From positions 2,556,861 to 2,620,860 of the forward strand of contig JABACO010000015.1 of the NCBI GenBank assembly GCA_013339895.1: 64,000 nucleotides of DNA. The letters are read 5' to 3'. The translations under genes were made by a program, and so were the position numbers. This stretch comes from Ephydatia muelleri. Taxonomy: Eukaryota; Porifera; Demospongiae; Spongillida; Spongillidae. Under the pieces are notes generated by a model. The model saw nothing but the letters and a program-made list of their open reading frames with translations, did no database searches and was not told the DNA's origin. Each line of letters begins with the position of its first letter. Within the stretch, counting starts at the first letter, position 1. Of the stretch, positions 1 through 21,905 are shown piece by piece.

Positions 1-58
1 TGTGCGCGCGCTGACACCAATTAATGCGAGCATGAGAATATTGTCCTACACACATCCG

Positions 59-72
59 CCCCCCCCCCCCCC
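59..72. repeat. poly-C tract
   Basis: A run of 14 C. Several longer poly-C or poly-G runs occur later in the window. No gene is visible between positions 1 and 2280. Confidence 0.9.
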
Positions 73-392
73 TTGCACATCAAAGAGTTTCATTCTCTCA
101 TGGTACATAGTCAGCATGAGATGATCAAAGAGTTTTACCGGATTCTTTCTAGGACAAGTAGCCCTTGTTGTAATCGCCCCAGATGCATGCATCTTTGGGT
201 TATAGCCAAATTGCACTGCATGGTCCCAATAGGTTGTTTGTATAGTAGTAGATCTCTTTTCAACTTGTGTGCATGCTTTCTATGCCCAAATCTATTCCCA
301 CCATAGCCCACCACCCTGTACAACCCCACAAACATAGTATTACATATGTTCTCTGAGTCACACTAACCATGCATGTCACCTTCATATCATCA

Positions 393-440
393 CTCACACA
401 CACACACACACACACACACGCACATACACACACACACATG
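393..440. repeat. (CA)n microsatellite
   Basis: A short CA dinucleotide tract with a few CG and TA interruptions, in a stretch without a visible gene. Confidence 0.9.
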
Positions 441-2282
441 TAACATTTACGTACACGAAACATATTCATTCATAGATGTACTAATGAAGGCCACACCTCT
501 CAACAAATGCAAGCATTGTCCTAGACAACGTGCTACATGGTCACAATCAACTCTCCATTGGCAGGGTAAGAATAGAAGCCTCCTGACAGGTGATGGATTC
601 CCATGCTGAACAACCAGAACAATTGCATTAGACACAGCTTAAGCTCAGGCACATGTAGCTGCAGACTTGTTATAATTTTTAAACGCAATGTATCAACTAA
701 TGTGTGTCCTATATAGTTAGTTGCTCGTGGTCATTTATTGACTATGGTAACACGCAGTTTGAATAAAGGTTAGAATCGCACGCATTGAACATACACACAC
801 ATGTACACACATGTACACACATGTACACACACACATGCACAGTGCTGTTGATGTATTCCATTGCATTTACAGTTTTGTTTCTTCCTTATGTGTTTGTACA
901 AATGTGGGTGTATATTGCAGCAAGTCAGTTTTGGTTGTCTTCAATGTGTTGGAGTATGAAACACACAACTTTCATTGACAAATAAAAATTATACTGTAAC
1001 GGATACGGATTAAAACTGATTTGCTAACCAGATGTGTAGAATATAATAAAATCATACCTATGTTGTTTTGCAATGCATTAATAGCTGTCGTCAAAGTTGT
1101 TGTGGGTTTGGGGAAATCGCTACAAGCAAACACATGTCTGCCCTGACTGGGCGTAAAAGGAAGCATGTTTACCTAGCATTACATGCTGATGTGGTGTTTT
1201 TATGAACAAGGCTAGAGGAGGTGTGGTCTCACCAAACATACACCTACCTGTGCATGTATTCTATCTCACTGCAGCTTATTCTTCTTCTACCAAATACCTT
1301 TCGTACACAGATGTCATTCTTCTAAAACCATACTAACCACCAGGCTTCAGAGGAGGAAGTGCTGTGCAGAACTGATTTATGTGTCAGGAAGTAAATACAA
1401 TGAATAGTAAATGAATAGCACACACACACAAGTTGAGTGCACCATTGGTCCTTGGTACTTGTGGCACCTATTCACTGGTGTGTTGCTACATCAGCAACAG
1501 TTTATATTGGGGGGACCCTTGAAATTCTATTTTCTATTATGTCAGATTCCTTTGATCTAGGCTACCAGTGCTTTGGTTGATGAATTGCTGCTGGCAATAT
1601 CCTGTGAGCATGATTTCTAGAAATCCTCATTGAAGACATAAAAATGAAGAAGTCCACTTCTTGAAGGACAGAAATGTTGTCGGATATTCTTGTGAGTGCA
1701 TTGGGTGTAGAAAATATTGTTGCACTGTCCTGGCAATTTGTTGTGCATTGAGTGTGGCATGTTACAACTAGAATGTCAATTACCATAGCCAGCAGCATGT
1801 CATGTATAACTGAGATAATTCACGTGGTCCCATAGTCTCAGATGATAAAAAACATCAGACTGTGTGAGTAAATTAGTTCAAGTTTCACAAATACACCATC
1901 CATAAGACCCACACATTGAATCGCTGAGAACACATTTGTACCAGTCTCTGAATTAAATAGAATGTAAACTATAGGGGCAAAGGATGTTCAGGGCTACATG
2001 TCCTTCCCATTTCCCTGGCCCTATTCTCTTTTAATCAACTTATAATTTTAATGGCAGTAGTACAACTGGGACAATTACATGTACAATTGAAACTCATCCA
2101 CAGACAGCAGGTAAAATACAAATATAACGTACAGCCTAGTCTGTGTATATCCTAGATTATGCATCTGCACCTTATATGGCCCAGTCCATTCACAACAAAC
2201 ATGCCACATATGTCATATGCCAATGTGCATGGACATTCCATTGTGCAGCATATATAACATGGTGGCATTCAAGCACACTCTT
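441..2282. other. no gene recognised
   Basis: AT-rich non-coding DNA. The longest open frames are about 80 codons, lack any recognisable similarity and have no splice pattern that joins them. Confidence 0.5.
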
Positions 2283-2985
2283 GCACACACATACACACAC
2301 ACACACACAACACACACACACACACAATACACACACACTCCCTAATACTGAAAACACACACAACACACACACACTCCCCAATACTGAACACATACACACA
2401 CACAACATACATACACACTCCCTAAACTGAAAACACACACACACATACACACATACACACACACAACACACACACATACACACACACATGCACACACACA
2501 CAATACTCCCAAAACTTAACACGCACTAACATACACACACACCCTAATACTGAACACACACACACACAACACACACACCCTAATACTGAACACACACACA
2601 CAATACTCCCTAATACTGAATACACACACACACAACACACACTCCCTAATACTGAACACACACACACAATACTCCCTAATACTGAATACACACACACATA
2701 CACACACAATACACCCTAATACTGAACACACACACACACACACCCTAATACTGAACTCACACACACAATACTCCTACACTGAACACACACACACGCACAC
2801 ACACCCTAATACTGACACACGCACACACACCCTTATACTGAACACACACACACACACCCTAATACTGAACTCACACACACAATACTCCCTACACTGAACA
2901 CACACACACACACACACACCCTAATACTGAACACACACACACACCCTAATACTGAACTCACACACACACAATACTCCCTACACTG

Positions 2986-3019
<34 letters not shown>

Positions 3020-3088
3020 AATACTGAACACACACACACACACACACACACCCTAATACTGAACACACACACACACACCCTAATACTG

Positions 3089-3126
<38 letters not shown>

Positions 3127-3285
3127 AATACTGAACACACACACACAATACTCCCTACACTGAACACACACACACACACACACACACACCCTAATACTGA
3201 ACACACACACACTCCCTAAACTGAACACACAGACACACACACACACACACAAACACACACCCTAACACAGAACACACAACAACAG
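2283..3285. repeat. composite (CA)n / CCCTAATACTGAA minisatellite
   Basis: About 1 kb in which CA tracts of varying length alternate with a fixed 13-base word (CCCTAATACTGAA, also CTCCCTAATACTGAA and shorter variants). The word recurs more than 20 times. The Cys/Val-rich open frames on the minus strand are artefacts of the repeat. Confidence 0.92.
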
Positions 3286-3450
3286 ATAATAGATACACAT
3301 GATACACAAGTAACCGTTGTATGACGTAATCTCTTTCCGTAGGCAACCAAGGCAGTACTATAAATAGGCTACAACATCGCATGGTTATTGCAGCAACAAA
3401 AAAAAAAGTTCTCTGGCCTTGTAACAAAAAGTCCTCCGACAGCAGTATAT

Positions 3451-4673
3451 ATGTGCATGGCTTTACCTAGAGAGTACACTGATCCTCAAAGATGTCCGAC
3501 GAATAAGCAAGGCAACAACCATCAGCCACTCGATGTAAGTCCGGATACACCTCGCCTATTTCTTTCACTGCTCATATTCTGTTTCATTGGGCTTCATTGA
3601 CGGCTTGCAGCATTATATAAACGAGTGCAATTTTGTGTCCATTCAAAGTGTTTGTGCATGTCGCTCAGTATTTGTGTGATTTTCTTGCAGGACAGCTCGT
3701 CCCGCGTTACGGTAGCCGGGATAGCTGCTGCTCCAGATGTGGCCCTTAGGGTTGCTCAAAGAATCGCGGCGATTGGAGACACGCTGGAGAAGTCTGTGGC
3801 AGCGTGGACCGAGAATTCCCCGCGCGCAACACCTGTCGTGATAGCACCTTCTTCGGCTTTGTCTGGCCCCCAGAGCTCATCGACTGTGTCTGCCGGTTGC
3901 ATTCGACTCCTCTTCGCAGCCTGGCGGCTTGGTTATCTGTACTCCGCGGCTACAATTGTCGCGTCTGGCTTTGCATCCTGGATATCACGGAATGGACACT
4001 GTGTCAAGGTATACGCATGCATACACCATTCTTATATCGTGTGACGCTGTACCAAAACAAAAATGTATTATACAAGGAAAGCAAAAAAAGAGATTTTTAA
4101 AATACCAAAACAAAGCAATTATATATCATGCACATACGGGATCGTTTCCGCGAAAAGCATATACATTATAAAATTTCCAGTAAAAATTCAAAGCCTTATA
4201 CAATTCATGAGAATACAGTTCCGATTCTCAGTGCGTAAGAAGCAATGTGTAGAGGACATTTCAGACTTCTAGAATATGAAACTCTTGCGTTACGTCCCTT
4301 TTCGTGGAAACGATCCCATATAAACAATTATAACGCATACGCCGTATTAATGCGCAATCAAAACTGTGGTGATTTCCGCATTCCTTATAGTTTCTTAACT
4401 TATTTTGAGCAAGTAAAAATAATTTATATGCCTGCATCCTCTCCGCAGTCATACATTTTTTCACCTGTGTTGGAGAACGTGTCGTGCTTAGTTCGCCGGG
4501 CTCTGATTGGGTCAAGTTGCTTCTTGAGATTCACAACCAGGCCTGTGCAGCTCTTAATGCACAGACAACTGACGATCATCACAGCGGGCAAGGCAGAGAG
4601 GTCAGATCGAAAATCGGAACAGTTTCATCGACCGCATCCTGCCGCACACCGGCTGTGTGGAGGTAGCCTATAA
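3451..4673 (+). CDS. candidate three-exon gene of unknown function
   Basis: I do not recognise this protein. Three segments fit together in phase: ATG exon 3451-3534 (donor GTAAGT), 3691-4008 (acceptor after a pyrimidine-rich stretch ending TTGCAG, donor GTATAC) and 4449-4673 (acceptor CCGCAG, stop TAA). Together they give about 208 codons. The middle exon is Ala/Ser-rich and more GC-rich than its flanks, which supports coding. The second intron contains a MITE (4135-4322). Other frames are also open in exons 2 and 3, so the frame and the gene itself are uncertain. Confidence 0.3.
4135..4322. mobile_element. MITE with GGGATCGTTTCC terminal inverted repeats
   Basis: Terminal inverted repeats match over about 25 bp: the left end reads GGGATCGTTTCCGCGAAAAG and the right end is its near-perfect reverse complement. 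The interior has no coding capacity. Related copies lie at 7891-7985, 16938-17158, 30913-31105 and 53765-53995. Confidence 0.75.
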
Positions 4674-5435
4674 CCGTATCCCACCTCTGCATTCAGTGCG
4701 CACTGAATACTGGCTATACGCTATGGCTGATCTGGGAAACAGATCAATGGATTTGTGTGTTTAAGCTGCTGTTTTCTGTTTTGGGTTTCTTGGCACCATG
4801 CATTTTCATAAATTCAAACCCTTCATCATCATTTTAGTAGCTCCCTCCGTCTCACTTCAGTTGTAATCTCAGCCATGCACAAAGAACATGTGCTGATTGT
4901 ATGCACAGCTTTACGATTTGTATATAGTTCTAACAGTACAACTTTTCTAGCCTATAAGGTTTATGATTTATGTATAAATTACGTTTATAAAGTTCAAAAC
5001 AATGACATATCCATTAAATTATAATGGCATACGGGGCTGCAATCACTAAATCAGAATTGCCATAATAAAAAAAAAAAAAACGAAGTTACGACACGCAGAG
5101 GAATGAGACATGCAAGTGCGTGTAACGTCAAAGTGGCTATGCATTACTCCCCACTTCGCACTTTGGTATTCGAACTTGAATTACAGCTGTTTTCTGATCG
5201 TCACATATAGAATGACATGCACATTGCATTAACTAAATAATTCAGTACTGCATGAGAAATTTTTAGTTGGGTGTCCGGTGCTCAACCGACAGATAAATCA
5301 ACATCCGTGAGGAACATCTATACAAGTCGTTGCAATGCAGTGGCAATGGAAATGGATATTTTAAAAAATATTTTAATTTTTATTTTATATTTCATCGCTC
5401 CATGCTTCAGCTTGGTTATCAGTTACTCCATCTCC
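4674..5435. other. no gene recognised
   Basis: AT-rich non-coding DNA with a 14-A run near 5067. I see no gene or clear repeat structure. Confidence 0.5.
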
Positions 5436-5439
5436 TAGT

Positions 5440-6055
5440 GTAGGCCTTCCTTCAGAATTTCAGGTGGTGATAAAATGGTGGCTCGGTATCCCAGTTGCTC
5501 ATGGCCAAAGTTGTTCTCAATGTAATGCGGCTTTGGATGCTTTTGGTCATCATGCACTGCATGTGTTGCAAGTTGGAGGGTGATGTTGTCTCACAACAGG
5601 TTGCAATTGAGAGACAATGATTTTTGTCACCGTACATGTCGTGCTCCACAACTAGAGAAGGGTGGGTGGTCTAGGCAACTTACTCGTCCAGCTGATGTTC
5701 TTGTCCCAAACTGGGTCCTGGGTAAGCCAGCGGCATTTGACCTGTCTGTCACATCAACGCTAAATTTAAACACACAAGTTTTTCAAGAAGCGAGTGTGAC
5801 AGCAGGTTCAGCTGCCTTGGCTGCTCAGATCCGCAAGCATAGAGTAAATGACGAAAGGTGCAGGGAACTAGGCTTGGGCATGTATCCCTCTTGTGGTGAA
5901 GTCATACGGATGTTGGGGTAGAGGCCATTCAAGCACTTTCTAGACTTGCCACTCGTTTGTCCACGAGTCCCAAGTCACTTGTGTGCAACGAAATATATGG
6001 AACGCTTATAGTTTGGCCCTTGTGAAAGCAAATTCCCGAGCCATCCTGTCCCGTC
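5440..6055 (+). pseudogene. C-terminal relic of a reverse-transcriptase-type element
   Basis: Conceptual translation gives, in order and across frameshifts: a KWWLGIP segment with a C-x2-C pair and HH (about 5470-5575), an RPADVLVPNW-x2-GKPAAFDL-x2-TS block (5687-5755), an EASVTAGSAALA block (5787-5825) and a degenerate YG-x-L-x3-P-L tail to 6055. The same block order is seen, equally decayed, at 10860-11560 and partly at 31425-31660 on the minus strand. From memory this arrangement belongs to the C-terminal part of abundant reverse-transcriptase-bearing elements of sponges and other marine invertebrates. The exact class is uncertain, and no intact reading frame remains. Confidence 0.55.
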
Positions 6056-6088
6056 CCCCGTAAACTGTGCATGTTATCGTTGTAGGTA

Positions 6089-6325
<237 letters not shown>

Positions 6326-6329
6326 TATG

Positions 6330-7120
6330 TGGACTGTAGGTGTGAGGAAGGTGATGAAATACTGTGAACTTATGTCGATATATGTATCCAAGTATTAATT
6401 TCATAAATAATATTCATAAAAATAATTCTTACAATGACTCTATGAAACAGAATGACCCTATTGAGTGTCCTGTCATCGAAATTCCATGCCAGCAAATTGT
6501 ATTTGTATGGGTCCAGTGTCCCATAATGGCATCCATTTGTGAGCTTCGTGCAGTCAATCTTCCATCCGAGCATATATATAGTACAGTATAAGGCATGCAG
6601 CGTGAATGTTGAATCGAACGCGCGTATACAGGTATCAGGAGTTTGAATTCAACTGTGCATGTGTTTTAGATCATGCCCTGTCAGAATTTGCGCTCTACGC
6701 TTCTATGACATTTTTCAGAATACAGAAAATGTCGTAGAGTCATGCAGTGCGACATTTTTCGATAATACTATAATATCACTGGCTGCCAATTTAAATTCGA
6801 ATAATGACCACATGTTTCATGACGATATCATGGCCGTGATTCGTCTGATCATCCAGTTTTGACCCAATTATGTACAAACACTGGCGTGGGCTGTGTGTAA
6901 GAATGACCCACGATGCATAGATGCAATTCTGTTCAGCATGCACATTCCATGATGTTTCCTGTAACGAATTCTGGAGAAAGTGGCAGGGTTGCAATTTGAC
7001 GGGAGCGGGGGTGGGGCAAAGACCTCCCTATGTATGCAAGATTGTTATGGAATGTGATAAAGTATGAGGCACAAAGCAATCGATTTCTGTTTCTGACAAC
7101 AGAAGACTTAAACAGAACGT
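6330..7120. other. no gene recognised
   Basis: Non-coding, AT-rich DNA. Nothing recognisable on either strand. Confidence 0.45.
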
Positions 7121-7121
7121 A

Positions 7122-7860
7122 CAGGGCCGGCGGAACCGGGTGGGCTGGGTGGGCTATAGCACTGGCAGTCGACGCCATTTCTAACCATTAATACTAATTT
7201 ATTGTTGTTTAATATCTATCGTTCATTGCGTGCAATGGCAGCAAAATTACCCGCAGTATTAGATGCCCCCCTCCCCTCCCCCATCAACCAGCAGGTTTTA
7301 ATTCCCGCGAAGGGAGATAAGAAGTCAGCACCGCAGCTTCCAACCGATCTGGTTTTCCGAATGGAAATTGAAAAATGCCGAGGAAACCTTTTAGACAAGA
7401 GGGTGCAATAACTGGAAGGCAGCTACTGATGCCTTTCGTAAACACGAATCAAGTGATTGCCATGCACAATGAGTGAGTCCGTAGAGAAACTGTATACTCT
7501 ACCATCCACTACAAAAGACATCCGATTCGGCGAAACTCTCTCTACTCTTCACGCTCAGGAAAAGCTTCAGAATCGTCAATGTTTGTTGAAGGTTTTTTCT
7601 GCCTTCGTTTTTTGTCCAGGCAGTGTTGTTCAATAATGGGTGATGCTACCAGTGAGCGTTCATTTAGTGCCCTGCGTATAAGTTGAAAACATATCTTCGA
7701 TCATCTATGTCTCAACAGAGACTGAACCATCTTATGCTGCTTCACATTCACAAAGAATGTACAGATGCTTTGGATCTTGAAGTCATAGCCAACTTAGAGC
7801 ACAGGCAACGTATTTTCGGAGCTAGCATTTTAATCATTATTTGGCAGACCGAATGAACAT
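7122..7860 (+). pseudogene. decayed hAT-family transposase relic
   Basis: At 7640-7800 the translation contains SERSFSALR followed, after a frameshift, by LKTYLRSSMSQQRLNHLMLL and HIHKECTDALDLE. This is the signature of the C-terminal hAT dimerisation domain. At 7410-7460 a short block reading NWKAATDAFRKHESSDCH resembles the start of ZMYM/TTF-type hAT transposases. The catalytic middle is missing, so this is an internally deleted copy. A possible terminal sequence CAGGGCCGGCGGAACC starts at 7122, but I found no matching right end. Confidence 0.6.
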
Positions 7861-7890
7861 GCATTTTGATAATTAATGATATGTACATGT

Positions 7891-7985
7891 ATATGTGATC
7901 GTTTCCGCGAAAAGGGACCTAACGCATACAGTATCAAATTTCCAGTACGCGCAGTAGAAATGTAACGCTTGCGTCGAAATGTATC
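7891..7985. mobile_element. partial MITE copy (CGAAAAGGGACC family)
   Basis: It begins GATCGTTTCCGCGAAAAG and continues with a CCTAACGCATAC block and a CGCAGTAGAAATGTAACGCT segment shared with 53765-53995. The right end is lost where the 3' duplication of the helicase locus begins. Confidence 0.65.
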
Positions 7986-8374
7986 AAGTGCACTAAAAGG
8001 GCACGGTGCACATTGGGAGCCCTCTGAGGTATCAAGACCAAGTCACCATCTGATGGCAACCTAACTTGCCTCACAACTGGCCACAGGACAAAACTGCCCA
8101 AAGTCTACACCCACTGAAGTTCTATACAGACCCTTGTTAGGGCAAACGTCAAGACAATTAACTCAAGAACAATCTTGGACTTTAACTAATTACCGATAAA
8201 AACCTTTTTCTACTTAATCAGTTTGTCTGTGTTTGCTGTGTGTCAATGTAATCTGTGACTTGTATATTTCAACAATAACAATCACACATTGAGCATAAAT
8301 TCAGTACATGACAGAACAATGTATCAGCCCACTGTGCACAACATTGACCTAAAAGCAAGTACACCATCATCTCC
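7986..8374 (-). pseudogene. duplicated flank: retroelement relic plus helicase 3' flank
   Basis: This stretch is collinear with 11440-11835 (for example the CATTGAGCATAAATTCAGTA word at 8289 and 11750). It carries the same minus-strand KWWLGLD-type retroelement scrap followed by the 3' flanking DNA of a MOV10-like gene. It therefore belongs to the segmental duplication that made gene A. Confidence 0.65.
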
Positions 8375-8892
8375 TCACAGTGGAGGACATCCTGTGTAGC
8401 AGTGGTTCTCTCTGGCATACTGGATCAACTTGCTCCAGCATGGATCCTATGTCAACAAGAACCACCCACCACAGGCACAAAGTAAGTACATACAGAGATG
8501 GGTGAGTGAGTGATGTACAGATCTGTGCCAGGAGGTGGGGATTCCCCACCATGATGAGCAGGACCTGGGCTCTGCTGATGGCAACATTGAACCTCTTTTG
8601 GCCAGACACAAATCCAAGCTGCTTTCAAATGTGAAGGTTGAATCAGTGGAGGAGTTCCAAGGAAGAAAGAACTTGGTATACATGTACAACAGACACTTGC
8701 ACAACGCCAATTGCACACAACTGCAACATGTACATGAACACACAGGTACACACACAACATTGGCAGTGTTGTACAGTACCTGTTTGTTATAGGGAGCAAT
8801 GATCCCAACTTCCGACTGTTGAATTGAGTGTTCAAAGCTTCTTGGCATAGTCTAAAACCTGTTGATCACCAGTAGAAGCAAGGCACGCTAGT

Positions 8893-8956
<64 letters not shown>

Positions 8957-9027
8957 CTCATAAGTCGTACCTGCTCTGCTTCAAATGCAAACCATGAAGG
9001 GCTTCCTCGATCAAGCTTCTCCGCACC
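8375..9027 (-). pseudogene. MOV10-like helicase gene A, 3'-end fragment pseudogene
   Basis: Copies of the last exons of gene B are present: 8971-9027, 8780-8858, 8523-8628 and 8375-8446. They cover the end of helicase domain 2, including an [10 protein letters not shown] motif VI and the C-terminal GC-YTGCPPL end. No upstream helicase exons follow beyond 9030. Lesions: a 5-nt deletion in the 8780-8858 exon creates a frameshift with an immediate stop, the donor after the motif VI exon reads AT instead of GT, and the exon carrying motif V is replaced by a 50-bp inverted piece (8626-8676). It arose by duplication of the gene B 3' end and is non-functional as an open gene. Confidence 0.82.
8893..8951. 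repeat. (CA)n microsatellite
   Basis: An uninterrupted CA tract inside a gene A intron. Gene B has the equivalent tract at the same intron position (12763-12850). Confidence 0.92.
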
Positions 9028-9030
9028 CTG

Positions 9031-9295
9031 TGGAGAGTGAGGGGATGAGGGGAAGGTGGAGTGAGGGATGAGGGGAAGGTGGAGTGAGGGGATGAGAGGG
9101 AAGGTGGAGTGAGGGGATGAAGGGAAGGTGGAATGAGGATGAGGGGAAGGTGGAGTGAGGGATGAGGGGAAGGTGGAGTGAGGGAATGAGGGGAAGGCAG
9201 AGTGAGGGGGATGAGGAAGGTGGAGTGACTGGTATGAAGAAAGTGGAGTGAGGGGTAAGGGGATGAGGAAAGGTGGCAGGTGGAGTGAGGGGATG
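9031..9295. repeat. purine-rich minisatellite in gene A intron
   Basis: Tandem units of about 22 bp resembling GGAAGGTGGAGTGAGGGATGA, roughly 11 copies. The same minisatellite, expanded, occupies the matching intron of gene B (12938-13425), so it predates the duplication. Confidence 0.88.
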
Positions 9296-9299
9296 ATCC

Positions 9300-10855
9300 C
9301 TGATGCTTGCATCCATCTACCAGCATCCTTGTTAGTCATGCATTAATTCGTGCACAATCCAAGAAGTTATTAAAAAGCAAATCCATGCTGGATTGCTGAT
9401 CATTTTCTAAATGTGGCCCTAATTGTGTTCATATACTGGCTTACTGCACACAGCAGCCATGTCACGTCCTGCATACATCGTAGCTAGGATAATGAGACAA
9501 CTGAGAAAAGCTCAGTGCTGGCCTATACTATGATGGAAGGAACAGACTTAAACTTCTCATTGCATTTTCAATTCTCCAATGGATTGTGCGTAGCCTAACT
9601 TCACATGATATAATTAGAAACGATTACACATCCCTAATCACTACTAGGTGTCACTTTCTTGCACACTATGCATTGCACTAGTCAGTAGTCCGAGTGCAGA
9701 CCTTTGATGTGCTTGGCCAACATCAAAGTTAAGCGCCAGGAATTTGTTGCTATAAGAGTACGTAATGCTGGACGTGTGCATAGGTGATATAGACACCAAC
9801 AATAGAGTATCGTCTCACTTTCTTTGCCCACTTTATTTGCCTGTTTTCATTTGTACTACTTCATTGCATGCACGTGTTTCCATGCATGTATATCTGTACG
9901 AGTACTCCACTCCTCATGCTACTATACGTATTGAGTGAAAACATTGTGTCAACAATGAACTAGTCACTTAAGACTGATCGAGGAAAGTTTCTGTTTCTGT
10001 CTGTAGGAACTGCATCAAATAAACAGGAAATTCAATCATGACAAGCAATAACTAATTAGCTGCTTCGTGCACCCATGCATGACCTGTTGAGCATTACAAC
10101 TCGTCTCAAAACCTTCATAGTATTGACACATAAAATTGTGTCATTGGCTCCTAAAAGTAGACCATCAGAATGTTCATGCTCTACTTATATGTATACCTGC
10201 ATCAAACTAAAGGCAACATTGCACAGAATACATCCCTTACTGATTTCAGCAAAGATCCCAGAATCACCATAGCAGTGTGGTGGGTAGCTCTTATGATATG
10301 TTACATGTTGGGACACTCTGGCTCCACCCTCCTGTCCAATGCTTCTTCTTCAGGTGCTGGGAAAGGTGGCTTTTTGAAGCTAAACAATGCAAGCAGCTTA
10401 AGTATGCACAGCTTTTTACAACTTCCTTTTGTCCCAGTAGCTTTTGAAAATCTCAGTGCAATTTGGTCGGAGTCCGGCTTTTAAAAAGGACCTTGGCCAT
10501 CAAATATATGCACCCTCAGTCATATAGTTCTTGATATACGGAGACTATCTGTAGCTATCCAGTGAGGCAATGTCACAGTTGTGCTTAGGAAGCTTTGGCC
10601 CAATGCCTGCCTAGATTATAGCTTCAAAAGTTTACTGTATGTTATTCAATTTAATTATGTGTACCGTATTTATTCTCATTTGAGGCTGAACGTATGCAGG
10701 AATTCAAAGGCTCTACTTTGTAGATCCATGGGAGATTTTGTTCCATTACTTTGTTAGGTTAATTCATTTCATAAGGGTGTAATGTAATTAGGAGTAATAA
10801 TACCTTTAGATTAATAGGCATTTACTGCTGTATATGTTAACTTGTATATTTCAGC
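9300..10855. other. no gene recognised
   Basis: AT-rich intergenic DNA. I found no exons that continue gene A, no RNA gene and no repeat structure. Confidence 0.45.
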
Positions 10856-10859
10856 GTTT

Positions 10860-11560
10860 TTAATTAATTGTACTCTTGTTATACAATACATTGCAATAAT
10901 AAAATTCAGCTCTATGGTGGAGGAGCTGTCCTAGAGAGGATAGCACACAGACAAGGTTGAGATTCAACCGGCCATAGATATCTTTGTACAATGGACTTTG
11001 GTCGGCACATGGAGGTGGCAAGCCTAGAGGCAATCGAGGAGATAATGGTGATGGCTTCCTTTCCCTTAAGCCCCATAGGTTTCTACCATCATGCATGGGA
11101 CACATACCCACTCTAGTTCTGAGCTGTTAGGGTTATTGTTTGGATTGGTGCTTCCTTGACTCAGTGGTCAGAGCAGAAGCTGTGGCCGACACTCTGGCTT
11201 CCAACCAGAGTGATCGGGTTTTGTGGTTAGGTTATAAACACATCTAGTGCTGCTAATCTGCCCAAGCACCAGTTTAGTGCTGCCCAAGCACCAGTTGGGA
11301 GCTGCTAATCTGCCCAAGCACCAGTTGGGAGCTGGACAGGTCTTGCTATGATCTTGGATTGTTGCCACCACCTTCCAGATGTGTGTGCCCAATGAAATAT
11401 CTCCACCAGGATGTCCCATACTTGCATGGTGTCATATGCACTACAAGGGCACAGTGCACATTGGAAGCCCTCTGGAATATCAAGGCCAAGCCACCATTTA
11501 ATGGCAATCTAACTTGCCTCACAACTGGCCACAGGCCTAGGACAGAACTGCCCGAAGTCT
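10860..11560 (-). pseudogene. reverse-transcriptase-type element relic (minus strand)
   Basis: Read from 11560 downward: a KWWLGLDIPEGFQCALCP block, a CPAPNWCLGRLAA block that has been tandemly copied three times (11253-11336), and an IYGRLNLNLV tail near 10960. The block order matches 5440-6055. It is frameshifted throughout. The PNWCLG triplication looks like local slippage after insertion. Confidence 0.5.
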
Positions 11561-11835
11561 ACAGAAGTTCTATATATAGAAGGCTGAGTGAACGTCATGG
11601 CAATTCTCTCTAGAAAAAATCTTGGACTTTAACTAATCACTGGTAAATTAATAATAATAACCTGTTTCTAGTTTATAGTCAATTTGTTTGTGTTTGCTGT
11701 ATGTCAATGTAATTTGTGACTTGTATATTTCAACAATAACAATCACACATTGAGCATAAATTCAGTACATGACAGAACAATGTATCAGCCCACTGTGCAC
11801 AACATTGACCTAAAAGCAAGTACACCATCATCTCC

Positions 11836-21905
<10,070 letters not shown>

